A DNA stretch of 64,000 bases from Stereocaulon alpinum. Taxonomy: Eukaryota > Ascomycota > Lecanoromycetes > Lecanorales > Stereocaulaceae. Shown here piece after piece: positions 54,398-64,000 of this stretch; positions within the stretch are counted from its first letter, which is position 1; every line of letters begins with the position of its first letter. The notes under the pieces are model-generated. The model had not been told where the DNA came from, made no database searches, and saw only the letters and a list, made by a program, of their open reading frames with translations. Position numbers and translations under genes: made by a program. The stretch spans positions 806,001-870,000 of the forward strand of contig JAEUBA010000002.1 of the NCBI GenBank assembly GCA_018257865.1, given 5' to 3'.

Positions 54398-55768
54398 ATG
54401 AATGGATCAACAACGGCGCTGGCGGATTCCGTGGAGGATACACTGTCCACACCTCGAATACTTGGCTCTTCGATAGGCTCGATGTCAACACCACGCAAAG
54501 CGCTTTCGGATATTTCCCCAGTCTACAAGGAGGCCAGGAACCTCTTCTTGACGCGAAGGCTTCCGGAAGCTCTCTCGACCATCGAGCCCTTGATCACAGC
54601 GCCCCATCACCGAGAGGAAGATGGAGAGCATGAAGGAGAGACCAGGCCAGCCCCGATTGCAGTCGCAAGTCGAAGCTCTCGAATCAAAGTCTGGAGCTTC
54701 TATCTCACTTTGCTTAACGCAATTGCTGAGCTCGGACTAGAGGATGGCAGGGCAGCGTTTGGTGTCAAAACATGGAAGAACCTTGTTGCCAAGGCTCAGA
54801 ATGGCACCGTCTGGGAAGAGGTGGTCGATGTAGGCTACGGAGGGATCGAGGGCAGGGTTGATGCGGACGTTGTCATCAATTTGGCCACACTTCTGTTGGC
54901 GCAGTCTCCAACCCAGAAAGTCAATCAGGAGCGCCTTGAGTCCTACCTTTCGGCTTCAAATGACCTAAGCCAAGATCTGACAGATCGCTTTAAGGCATCA
55001 GATTCTAATAACGGCCATGTCAATGCTAGATCAAGTCAGAACAATGGAACAAATACCCCTCGAGATCTTAACACACGCGTGAAGATCATCGAGCTTTTCA
55101 CATTGCATGTACTTCCCAGAAATGGAGAATGGGACTATGCGAAAGGCTTCATCAACAACAGTGAAGTCCTGGATGAAGAGATACGAGACAGCTTTTTGCA
55201 GGCCTTGCAGAGTCTTGAGGATGAGGATGTCAAGAGTCAAGATCAATTCGAAGACGCGTTGCCACAACAGAATGGTTCGATCGAGCATGAACCTCAGCCC
55301 GCTGAGGATACAGACCGAACAAGCATTGACACTGTACGCCACCTACACTCCACGAGCCACCATCGATCCGAAAGCGAGACAGACTATGGCATTGATGCTG
55401 CCAAACCTTCTCCAGCCGCTTCTACTACTAGGCCACAACCCTCGAATCATATTCTCAGGCCTGCCAAAGCAATCCAATCAAGACCTTCTAACTCGTCTTC
55501 CTCAAACTATCCACGCAAACCACCAACTACAGGTATCTACAAGCGAAGCCTTGCTCTTATGTCCGCCTTCCAACACATGATCTCAAACATGACAAATCAG
55601 ATATCTCAGAACCCAATGGGACTGCTAAGATTTGTGATGTTCCTGATGGGTTTGATAGTAGCCCTCAGTCGGCGAGACGTCAAGGATAGACTGGGAAGAC
55701 TTACAGGCGCAGGTTGGGACAAGATTAAGAGAACAGTTGGAATGGGAGTAAAGGTCAGCTATATCTGA
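54398..55768 (+). CDS. PEX26: Peroxin 26-type tail-anchored peroxisomal protein
   Basis: Single exon, 456 aa. The helical N-terminal half (SPVYKEARNLFLTRRLPEAL; IKVWSFYLTLLNAIAELGLE; FGVKTWKNLVAKAQNGTVWE; VVINLATLLLAQSP) matches the fungal PEX26 described in filamentous ascomycetes. A second conserved helix block is VKIIELFTLHVLPRNGEWDY. A polar linker of about 150 residues precedes one C-terminal membrane segment, GLLRFVMFLMGLIVALSRRD, giving a tail-anchored layout. PEX26 recruits the Pex1/Pex6 AAA complex to peroxisomes for Pex5 recycling. The assignment rests on recalled family resemblance plus the layout. Confidence 0.78.
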   Translation: MNGSTTALADSVEDTLSTPRILGSSIGSMSTPRKALSDISPVYKEARNLFLTRRLPEALSTIEPLITAPHHREEDGEHEGETRPAPIAVASRSSRIKVWSFYLTLLNAIAELGLEDGRAAFGVKTWKNLVAKAQNGTVWEEVVDVGYGGIEGRVDADVVINLATLLLAQSPTQKVNQERLESYLSASNDLSQDLTDRFKASDSNNGHVNARSSQNNGTNTPRDLNTRVKIIELFTLHVLPRNGEWDYAKGFINNSEVLDEEIRDSFLQALQSLEDEDVKSQDQFEDALPQQNGSIEHEPQPAEDTDRTSIDTVRHLHSTSHHRSESETDYGIDAAKPSPAASTTRPQPSNHILRPAKAIQSRPSNSSSSNYPRKPPTTGIYKRSLALMSAFQHMISNMTNQISQNPMGLLRFVMFLMGLIVALSRRDVKDRLGRLTGAGWDKIKRTVGMGVKVSYI

Positions 55769-56783
55769 ACGCCCTGTTCAGTAATATCAGGGGGTGTTTG
55801 ATCACTTTTGGTGCGTATGGAACCGATCACGTACATATTGACCGTTCAAGGTACCCTGTAAACAGAATGAGTGACAATTCTAGCCCCACGTCTACTCTAC
55901 AAGCGATGTCTGTTTACCAACCACCCAGTTGTGTAAGTATTGACCTGGTGTTTACCACACGTAACGCCAGACATTACCCACGTCGCAAATGTTGTTCCAT
56001 CTTGGTGAGAGTAAGTCTAAAGCAAACGTATCTTCTCAGAGCAATTCGTCTACTGTTATTCCCTCTCACCAGTTGCATCCTCCAAATTCCCTGTAATGGT
56101 TACCCTTTTCTCCGTTCCACGACATCGCTGTCAATGAAAACTTTTCCCGCATCCTGCCACATTCTTTGGACCCGTTCCTGGCCGTTCTGTTCATCGGCAC
56201 TCCCTCGTATCGTTTCTAGTGACCGTTGCATCTCATTCCTGCAAGGCTACCGAAGTGAGGAAACTTCCGATCTCGGGTTTCCAGTCACATGCGAGCCATC
56301 CACAGTGCTTGGGTTTGTGCTTCGATGATCAACGAACAGGTCATGGGGCTCAATTGTTATTTTGAGAGAATAACATGGAGTTCTTGGAATAACAGCATTT
56401 CCTGCCGAATAGCAGGCTATACTTATTCCCCGAACCATTTCCTACGAGATCAAGCCCACTTCTATCAATCCATATTCCATGCATTGTGTCCATTGCCCAC
56501 CACAATTCCTCTTCATCGGCCCTCGAGTATCAGATGAGTTGGCGAGAAGCAGTCAAGCTATTGAGTCTTGGGGATCTGAGCGACGGCTTAGCAGCACACA
56601 GAGTCATATTTCTCCTGTCATAGTCAGCCATGGCATTCTTTTCTTTGGTGCTGTCGATCACAAACACCTTAAAGTCCTCCATGAGATATCCACGGTAGTG
56701 CCTTAGCCCAAGGCGCCGATTCGCCAAATCCCGGAACCTCTCATGCGATTTTTTTCTTTTGTTTAACACATCCAATCCAATTT
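55769..56783. other. Convergent region, PEX26 to PHF5A
   Basis: 1 kb without a supported gene. The plus-strand ORF 55798-56328 has no domain. Confidence 0.45.
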
Positions 56784-57225
56784 CTAATGATTCCTGAAGT
56801 TCTTCTTCTGGTAAAACAGATCCGTCCTCGAGCTTCCCAAATTAATAATCTTTGGGCACCCGTCCCTATCCTTTTCCAACCGTGTGCACTCGAAGCAGTA
56901 GAAAGCGTCTGATATACCCTACGTAGTCCCCAGTATTAGCACAGGTGTGTATTCAATTGTAGGAGGCTGAGTGCAGCTTACCTCGCCACCACATACTACG
57001 CATTTATTCTGGTAATTGCCAAAGGAGCATTCGTCGCAGATACGGACAAGGGTGGTTGGTCGCACGTAGCTATCGCAGACCGGGCATTTGCCGTCACATT
57101 TGTCGCAGAGACGGCCAATAGCTATGCCGGGTTGCTTGCGGCACATTACTAGATCGCTGTGGTACTTGTCAGTCTCTTGATAAGGGAACGAAATTGAGAT
57201 GGGCTTACGGATGATGGCGAGACAT
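56784..57225 (-). CDS. RDS3: PHF5-like SF3b subunit (PHF5A/Rds3/Ini1)
   Basis: Three exons in translation order, 57225-57209, 57156-56982 and 56918-56784, encode 108 aa. The product MSRHHPDLVMCRKQPGIAIG, RLCDKCDGKCPVCDSYVRPT, TLVRICDECSFGNYQNKCVV, CGGEGISDAFYCFECTRLEK and DRDGCPKIINLGSSRTDLFY is nearly invariant in eukaryotes. Cysteine pairs form the zinc-knot fold. It is a core subunit of the SF3b complex in the U2 snRNP and holds SF3B1 near the branch site. The first exon has only 17 coding bases. The gene is divergent from pinin with 232 bp between start codons. Confidence 0.95.
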
Positions 57226-57457
57226 GGTGGGCTAGACTGAGGGAAGGTGATTTCCGGCGGAAGCGGTTTGTATAAGGCGTGTTGAAGGAAGAAGAGTGGA
57301 AGGATCATTAAGTGTGAAGAAGGCGGCATGTCAATGCCAAGCTTTGTCAGCCTACCAAATGACTTTTAGTTTACACTTCGAGCTCTCGAATCATCTACAG
57401 CCCAGTCACGCTCTTGCATTACACATCGATGCCCTAACCGCAGACACTCCCCTTACA
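57226..57457. promoter_or_regulatory. Bidirectional promoter of PHF5A and pinin
   Basis: 232 bp between the two start codons, which must carry both promoters and leaders. Confidence 0.6.
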
Positions 57458-58544
57458 ATGGCCGAAGCACCCTTGTAAGTTTAAGCCGGCTTCGACACTT
57501 GAATAGCATTTGCTAAACCCAATCTTCAGTGCCGTTGCCTCGGCCGTGATCGTGCCTGAAGAATCGATAGAACGACCGCCCACACCACCAACAACACTCA
57601 AACGTCGTCAGTCCTCCTTTTCTGACGATAGGGCAAAACGGCCTCGACTAAGTCACGATGCCTCCAATGGCAATGGCAATGGCAGGCGAGACTTCGCAGC
57701 CTCGCCCCCAGAAACGCCCATAGATGGCCGACAAGCAGAACGCAGACGGAGCGGACAGATGGAGGAGCGCAAACGCGGGCAAAGACTGTTTGGCGCTCTG
57801 CTCGGCACTTTATCCCAGAGCTCATCGTCGACAGCACAAAAGCGCCGTACGGACATTGAGAAGAAGCAACAGGCCAAGCTGAAGCTGCAGGCTGAGGAAC
57901 AAGATGAGAAGAAGAAATTAAAACGGGAGGCACTTGATGCTGTGAGGCGGGTAGAACAGAAGAAGTATGATAGGCAATCGGTATGTGTCATACGAGTCTC
58001 TGAACGCCACCAAAATTATGGCCTGCTAACTATCTTCAAGATGCAGATACGGCATTCGAATATTCTAGCTCAGGCACACTTTCTACACACAAAGGCTGAA
58101 CCAAGGCTTGTAGGTCTCTAAGTTGGCTTTCCCTATATGCGCATCTACTGATGATATCTTGTGTAGTACTACAAGCCATGGGAGCTTTTACCGAGCGAGG
58201 GAGACAGGATTAAGGACCAGGTCAAGGAAGCAGAAGCCACGCTGGAGAGGGAGAACGAGCAGTGGGACGCTGAGAATCCACCTATTGAACAGGAAGTGCT
58301 GTCAGATACTAAGACAGAGCCTTTGGTGCCCGAAAAGGAGACTAACGCTGAAGTGGAGACGGTGGGTTCCTCTGCTAACGAAGGAAAGCCACCCAGTCCC
58401 AAAACAATTGAAGATACTAACATGAACGGTACTGCATCCCCTGGCGCTCAAAGAAAGACTCCCGAGCCGCCTGATAGCTCGAAAGATCAAGGAGATGATG
58501 GTGGAGAGGTGGTTGAAGGAGAGGAAGACACAGTTATCTACTAA
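57458..58544 (+). CDS. Pinin/SDK/memA-domain protein
   Basis: Four exons, 57458-57474, 57530-57980, 58041-58109 and 58167-58544, encode 304 aa. The start MAEAPFAVASAVIVPEESI leads into a basic region (TLKRRQSSFSDDRAKRPRLS). The pinin core is GQMEERKRGQRLFGALLGTL, SQSSSSTAQKRRTDIEKKQQ, AKLKLQAEEQDEKKKLKREA, HSNILAQAHFLHTKAEPRLY and YKPWELLPSEGDRIKDQVKE. A coiled coil and an acidic tail follow. Pinin is a nuclear factor associated with the exon junction complex and splicing. The 17-nt first exon mirrors that of PHF5A on the other side of the shared promoter. Confidence 0.88.
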
Positions 58545-58940
58545 TGTTCTTACCAAAGGGATAGTACATATACGGTGGCAATGTCATGAAAAGATCTGTA
58601 TACATAACCATGACTTCTATCGCCGTCTTATCACGGAATGTAACGGCATGGCCAATCCAAGAGACGATCAAACCCGCACTACATGTGCCTCGTCCTCCTT
58701 GGGGGTTTGCCGTGCTTTCGCTACCGTTCCTTATCAAGAAAGACGTTAAGTTTCATCTTGATGACGGAAAAAGCTTCACTCCGTCTCATTCGCTCCTCTA
58801 CCTCGGTTAAGTTTACCAGGAGCGGGGACTATTCTCCCGTGTCCTTGGAGTACTTTATGCCAGTGCTACCCACATGTTTCTTCCGTCCTCGTCCTCACTA
58901 CTATATTTCGTTAATCTGTTGATCACGTACGCTAGCCACA
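58545..58940. other. Pinin to epoxide hydrolase intergenic region
   Basis: 396 bp; 3' UTR-type and promoter-type sequence only. Confidence 0.5.
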
Positions 58941-60506
58941 ATGGTATTGGATTGCATCAACCCAGCTGGCGACCCTAGGATCAGCCATTGCAACGCCAAT
59001 CTCAATGGGAAGAACTATCGTACGATAGCCAAGAATAACCCACTTGCTTTTGCTATGACTGAACACTGGTATAGACTATCTCCTCGCCTCCCCGCCAAGA
59101 GGTTTCCGAGCAACAATCTTCCTGGTACCCTTTCCATGCCTCTTACCCACTCAAATAAAGAGCTAAACCGAAACCCAGATCCACGGATGGCCTGACATTT
59201 CTATGGGTAGATACAATTCTCACATTTCCTATATGAATGCCATTCCCACCACTACATGAAGTTTTCATTTCGAGAAAACCTCTGCATCCCTCTTTCCACC
59301 CCCAAGTCCAACCCACAAACTCACACTCCTCCCAAAGGATGGCGCTACCAAATCCCCCCACTCCTCCAAGCAGGTTACCGCGTCGTCTGTCCCGACATAA
59401 TGGGTTTCGGCCGCACAGACGCCCCACCCGTATCCCCACCCCCCTCAAACGAAGGGATCGAATACTACAGCTTCAAGCGCGCAGCCGAGGATATCAAGGA
59501 ACTAGCGCGCCAATTAGGGACCGAGCAGATTATTCTGGGGGGACATGATTGGGTGAGTAGATTTGCTTTGATCTTGCCAATCGAATGTGAGACATGCACT
59601 CTATATTCTTTTTTCTGGTGGTTCGGGGAAGGGGGTATGAGATATTGAGAGGTAAGTATCGAACTGCACTGACGACAAATTGGATCACAGGGAGGAGCAA
59701 TAGTCTACAAAGTCGCCCTCTACTACCCCTCCCTAGTAACCCACCTCTTCTCCATCTGCACCCCTTACACCGCCCCCCGCTCAACCTACATTCCCCTCCA
59801 AACCATGATCAAGATCCTCCCCAACTTCACCTACCAGCTCCAACTCGCCTCCGGCGCCGTCGAATCTCACATTGAAACAAAAGCCCAAATCAAACAGTTC
59901 TTGAATGGAATGTATGGCGGTACTGGACCCAATGGCGAGAAGGGCTTTGATGTGAGGAAGGGGGTGCTTTTTGAGAATTTGGGGGTTTTGAGGAAGACGC
60001 CGCTTTTGGGCGAGGAGGAATTGGAGGTTTACGCGGAGGAGTTTAGCAGGAACGGGATGAGTGGGGGCGGTGAGTGCTGTTCTCTTTTTCTTCCCTTCCC
60101 CTTCCTAGCCCCCAATCTGAGGGAGGAGGTTTCAAAGATGGAGGGAGGGGAGGCTAATGTGGGTATTTTTGGGGGTAGTGTGCTGGTATCGGAATCGGGA
60201 GGTGAATTTCCAGGATGAGTTGCAGTAAGTTTTTATCCTCTGTAGCGATTCGGTCTATCGTGAGTATTAGCTGACTTGTGCAGACTCACGAAGAAGACGA
60301 TCGATATTCCTGTCTTATTCGTTCAAGCGACAAAGGATGAAGCGTTGCCGCCGGCTATGTCGGAGGGAATGGAGGAGTATGTGCCGAACATGACTAGGAA
60401 GTCTGTGGCGACTAGTCATTGGGCGTTGTGGGAAGCGCCGGAACAGGTTAATGGGATGATTAAGGAGTGGCTTGAGAAAGTTGATCAGCCGAAGAGTAGC
60501 TTGTGA
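58941..60506 (+). CDS. Soluble epoxide hydrolase-like alpha/beta hydrolase
   Basis: Seven exons, 58941-59019, 59075-59124, 59179-59206, 59338-59552, 59691-60069, 60179-60224 and 60284-60506, encode 339 aa; exon 3 has only 28 nt. Spliced text: MVLDCINPAGDPRISHCNAN, YHYLLASPPRGFRATIFLIH, GWPDISMGWRYQIPPLLQAG (oxyanion HGWPD), YRVVCPDIMGFGRTDAP, IILGGHDWGGAIVYKVALYY (nucleophile Asp in HDWGG), KQFLNGMYGGTGPNGEKGFD, WYRNREVNFQDELQ, VLFVQATKDEALPPAMSEGM (acid) and TSHWALWEAPEQVNGMIKEW (His). It should hydrolyse epoxides or related esters; the natural substrate is unknown. The coding strand is C-rich in exons 4-5 and G-rich from about 59930. Confidence 0.92.
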
Positions 60507-60709
60507 GGAAAAAGGGCGAGTTTCGTAGTAAGTGAGGAAGAAGAGGCGCACGTAGTTTGCGGTAACACAGCACGATTGGTATAGTCGAGAATAGCAATAT
60601 GGTATCAATACAGAGCTGTAAAACTCCCCTATAACCTGATCCTAGACGCCTTTCGCTCCCGTTCGTATTATTAGATCCATCGCCCCGTATGTCACACAGT
60701 CCCCTCTCC

Positions 60710-62257
60710 CTAAGCAACAGTGACCCTCCTCGGTATATCAACCGTGTCCCGACATTTAGCACAGACCCTACCAGGCGCAACTGTACTCCAACTCTCGACC
60801 CAGGCTTTCACGTACTCCAAGGGGCTCTTCTGCCCATCCGAGCTCAGCGACTCACATGTTCGCAGAGGTGCGGGCACATCACACATCCAAGACTCTATGA
60901 TATCCCTCGTAGTCTCCTCATCAGGGTTCCACTCCTCCTCTGCCTTATCTGAAGCTACGGATAGGTCTTTATCCCAAGCTTCTGCAAGTGCTTCGTCGAG
61001 GGGTGAAAGGGAAACGTCGGATGTCCATGTCGCTGCTGCATTGGGCGGTCTTGGAAAGACAGATGACCAGGGTTCGGGTTGGGTTCCGGGTTGGTCAAGA
61101 GGGGAGAGGAGAACTCCGGATCTTGTGCTGGCTTTGGTGCTTAGAGAGCGTGGAGTTTGGGTGTCCCAGAGCTTGCGATGTTCAATGGGTGATTCGGGTA
61201 CTTCAGAAGGCTTTTTTATTACGGGGTAGGTGTAGGTTACGGCGCGGAGCATCTCGGGTTCTTGCTGGGGATGGGTCTCCCATGTTTGGATTGTACTTAG
61301 GTCGACGGCTGCAATGGGTGAGACTAGGTCAGAAGAGGGTCTTCGGGCATCGGAAATGGATGTGTCTGGTAACTCTGCCGCCCTGGGGCTCGAATCATCC
61401 CAGTCTAGGTCTATCTCTGCTAGAGCTGAGTAATCTGGCTCGAGAGTTGTAACGTCTTTAATGCTTGCGGTGCAGAATTCCACGGTGTATGCCGAGCATA
61501 CTTCTTCGTAGGTGTCTTTGCTAAATTCCAGTTCTTTGTAGACCCTTGCTATATAGCCTCTTGACACTTTTGGGTTTGTGTAGATCTTATTCATGCGGTG
61601 GAGGAGATGTACGCAGGATGCGAGACAGACTTCGCGGGCACACGGAACCCAGCTTTTCTTCGATAATGTGCAGAGAAGTTGCTTAAAGGTGTAGATGTGG
61701 TCTATGCTGAGCAGTGTGAGGCCTTCCTCGCTAAAGATCACTTCTTGTTGGATGATAGAGCGGCGAACGATGTAGGAGTCGGGTCGGTAGGTATTGAATA
61801 TCTTGGGCAATTCCTTCTTACTCGACTGAGAGGCGAGGGTTGTCAGAAAACTCGGGCTGAGGTTGAATTTCGAACGGGCTTTGCGAACAATCTTGGCTAG
61901 GATGAGCTGGGACGTTCTTGGTAGAGACCATACTGGAATGACGTAAGGATCATAATTTGAGACGATCAGGTGAACCTGGAGTCCTCGTTCCGACAACTTG
62001 CGGGAAATGTACTGAAAGGCCGGAAGCATTGACTTGCAGATAGTCTGCAAGTCCCAATGGAAGGTCTGAGAGGCCAGAGCGGTTCTGGAATCTAACGACG
62101 GTACAGTGCCTGCTATGACAGAGTCGTTGTCAAAGAATGAAGCTCGGTTCTTGTGTAGGAAAAGGTCAATAGCGTGGGAGAGTTCGACTGCCATGGTGAC
62201 GAGGGATGAAGGGAAATTGGAAAGAACAACAGCACGCAAAGGAGCGAATGTTAGCAA
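60710..62257 (-). CDS. Conserved fungal protein of unknown function
   Basis: Single exon. The frame opens at 62257 (515 aa); a second ATG at 62194 (MAVELSHAIDLFLHKNRASF) may be the true start. Residues about 65-260 are compact and conserved-looking: FHWDLQTICKSMLPAFQYIS, RKLSERGLQVHLIVSNYDPY, VIPVWSLPRTSQLILAKIVR, FNTYRPDSYIVRRSIIQQEV, GLTLLSIDHIYTFKQLLCTL and VCLASCVHLLHRMNKIYTNP. The rest is low-complexity, S/P/T-rich, ending in a small Cys motif (RVCAKCRDTVDIPRRVTVA). I recall the N-terminal domain from other filamentous ascomycetes as an uncharacterised family, but cannot give a function. Confidence 0.8.
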   Translation of the reverse strand: MLTFAPLRAVVLSNFPSSLVTMAVELSHAIDLFLHKNRASFFDNDSVIAGTVPSLDSRTALASQTFHWDLQTICKSMLPAFQYISRKLSERGLQVHLIVSNYDPYVIPVWSLPRTSQLILAKIVRKARSKFNLSPSFLTTLASQSSKKELPKIFNTYRPDSYIVRRSIIQQEVIFSEEGLTLLSIDHIYTFKQLLCTLSKKSWVPCAREVCLASCVHLLHRMNKIYTNPKVSRGYIARVYKELEFSKDTYEEVCSAYTVEFCTASIKDVTTLEPDYSALAEIDLDWDDSSPRAAELPDTSISDARRPSSDLVSPIAAVDLSTIQTWETHPQQEPEMLRAVTYTYPVIKKPSEVPESPIEHRKLWDTQTPRSLSTKASTRSGVLLSPLDQPGTQPEPWSSVFPRPPNAAATWTSDVSLSPLDEALAEAWDKDLSVASDKAEEEWNPDEETTRDIIESWMCDVPAPLRTCESLSSDGQKSPLEYVKAWVESWSTVAPGRVCAKCRDTVDIPRRVTVA

Positions 62258-64000
62258 GAAGGAATCGTCAGATACAAGTCAGAGAAATGTAGGTAGAGTA
62301 CTGAAGAATGTCCGTCCACCGCATAAGGCGAATGGTAGTCATTGTATCTATGTAGGCCACATAGACCGCAGCAAGCCAGCCTAGTGGGGGCAGCAATGGT
62401 GAAGCTTGGGGCGTAAGCAGCCAAGGGCGCCAACACAGCCGTGAATATAATTAAGGAACATAAATTGTCAACAGTCAACAGCAGGGTTTCTTTTTTGGGT
62501 TGTTTCTGGTCGGAGGGTGGGATGTCATGTCAGTAAGTGGATTAAAAGTCATTTCCGTGTGTTGGTAAGGCGGAGAAGCAAAAATAGGCGCGGCGTGGTT
62601 GGCGTTTCCTATTTTTGGCTCAACTAAGCTCAATTAAGCTCAATTAAGTCACGATGACTCACCTGTCTCGCTCGTCTAAGTTAGCGTGACCGGTGCGAAG
62701 CCACTAACCCGAGTTGGTCATCTCCCGTAAACCTGCGACTGACGACTATGTTGCTAAATCGCTGAATGATACATAATCTATTATATACCCTTTTAGCTTC
62801 TAATTCGTAGACGCCTTCTGAAACAGCCAAAAAGCGAGATTATGTCTACATTTCTTAACACTCACACATCTGAAATCCCGAATGTAGGCCCTGGCAATGT
62901 AGCTCCTCTGACCTTTAGCTGATAGTAGAGGTACCTTGCCATGGACTATCCTATTCACAAATTGATCTGGCCCCTGATGGCGGTCGAATGATTAAGCTGC
63001 TTCTGTAATTTAATCTTCTACACGCTGTCTTTCTCAAGCTTCATTCGGGTTCTGAATGCAAATGTTCGATATGTGATTGATAGTCTTCCCAGGTAGAATA
63101 TCACGCTTCTGCGGGGCTACTCTGGCAGACAGGATGCTTCGGATAATGAACCCCAACTGCGGTGGTTATTGATAGAGATTCCGCTTTCGATGTCCAGTCT
63201 TGTCCTTCCCAATATTGAATGATACTCTTCACATCTGATAATCATGAATTTGCAGTCGACTTCTTCGAGATGTTTCTTTGTGAGTGCAGCTGACCGAGTA
63301 GATTGCTATTCAGGACCTAAAAGCCGTTCAACCTCTAGACATGCAGATAGCATTAACCACTACAGCTGCAACCTAGTATATTCGCCCAATCTTCAGGGAT
63401 GGAAAGCGCTGAACCTGGTCGAACGTCAATAAGGACGATGTGAACCTAGATACCTATGACTTGCCAAATCTTGTCTAAGCACAGGCCAGTGACTCAATTT
63501 GTTCTCTTGGAACGAGTGCGATGGAAGAGGAACACACCCTTTTCGACACGGAAACTCTTTGGCAAAGAGACTTCCACTCGCTCTGTTCCTGGCGATCCGA
63601 AATGTTGGGTAGAAGTCGACACTGGTACTGAGTCCAGTAATTGTTGGCCGACGCTAGTAACATTTTGCTTATCCCCAACACAAGTCACTTTCGCCGGCTG
63701 ACACCTACGTAGCGACCGCTCGCCTGAGGCTATCCCCCTCAGGAACTGATTGTGATCGTCTTAGCTGCGAATCGTGCTGGAAGGGTCTCGTCTTGCGAGC
63801 GAGACAGCGACAAGGTCATTCAAACACACAAGATATGCCTAACAGGAGCCTCAAATACCAGTGTACATACCAAAGCTTTCAACTCTTCCACCGCTATTTG
63901 GCACTCATGCGCGAATTACAGGTTGAGCCATCTGCTTGATCTCGCCAAATGAGGTAGTCAGAGTCACCCTTAGTCTGATGGCGACTATGATGACACAGGC
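62258..64000. other. Right-hand region, no supported gene
   Basis: 1.7 kb with only short overlapping ORFs. A decamer repeat and a TGACTCA site are listed separately or in the findings. No tRNA or mobile element is seen. Confidence 0.45.
62618..62647 (+). repeat. Three tandem decamers GCTCAAYTAA
   Basis: GCTCAACTAA, GCTCAATTAA and GCTCAATTAA follow each other directly. A TGACTCA (Gcn4/CPC1-type) site lies eight bases further on at 62655-62661. Confidence 0.8.

Overview
The window is nuclear DNA from a filamentous ascomycete (Pezizomycotina; Dothideomycetes is my guess, not shown). The reasons are: intron-containing eukaryotic genes with short GT-AG introns (about 45-100 nt) and CTAAC/CTGAC-type branch sites; a fungal gene set that includes the thiamine enzyme THI6, KRE9, AKR1, the peroxin PEX26 and the Pho80-type cyclin; a STAND/NACHT protein of the type expanded in filamentous fungi; and no operons. 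All gene models were built by hand from splice signals plus family-consistent reading frames.

Layout. 1-9 kb: glycine-rich repeat protein, Mediator subunit MED22, dihydrofolate reductase, THI6 (minus), TIF5/eIF5. 9-10 kb: broken remnant of a NACHT-associated N-terminal domain gene. 10.6-17.2 kb: Pho80-like cyclin, a conserved fungal protein with a possible degenerate retropepsin-like domain, an isochorismatase-family hydrolase and a BTB protein. 18-25 kb: PAP2-family membrane protein, exosome subunit RRP45, CLC chloride/proton exchanger. 26-29.5 kb: SnoaL-like protein, a doubtful secreted protein, and otherwise little. 29.5-38.6 kb: AKR1, TTI1, KRE9, Xaa-Pro aminopeptidase. 39.5-45.4 kb: NACHT/STAND protein and NOC3. 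45.4-50.6 kb: a graveyard of decayed coding fragments ending in a cytochrome P450 pseudogene. 51-60.5 kb: NIP7, a PARN-like deadenylase, PEX26, the divergent splicing pair PHF5A/pinin, and an epoxide hydrolase. 60.7-62.3 kb: a fungal protein of unknown function. The last 1.7 kb holds no gene I can support.

Most genes are housekeeping: transcription (MED22), translation (TIF5), ribosome biogenesis (NOC3, NIP7), RNA turnover (RRP45, PARN-like), splicing (PHF5A, pinin), TOR/PIKK assembly (TTI1), folate and thiamine metabolism, cell wall (KRE9), palmitoylation (AKR1) and peroxisomes (PEX26). Accessory material is confined to two islands, 9-10 kb and 39.5-50.6 kb. The most unusual window-wide signal is a repeated switch, inside at least six genes, from C-rich to G-rich coding strand between the 5' and 3' halves.
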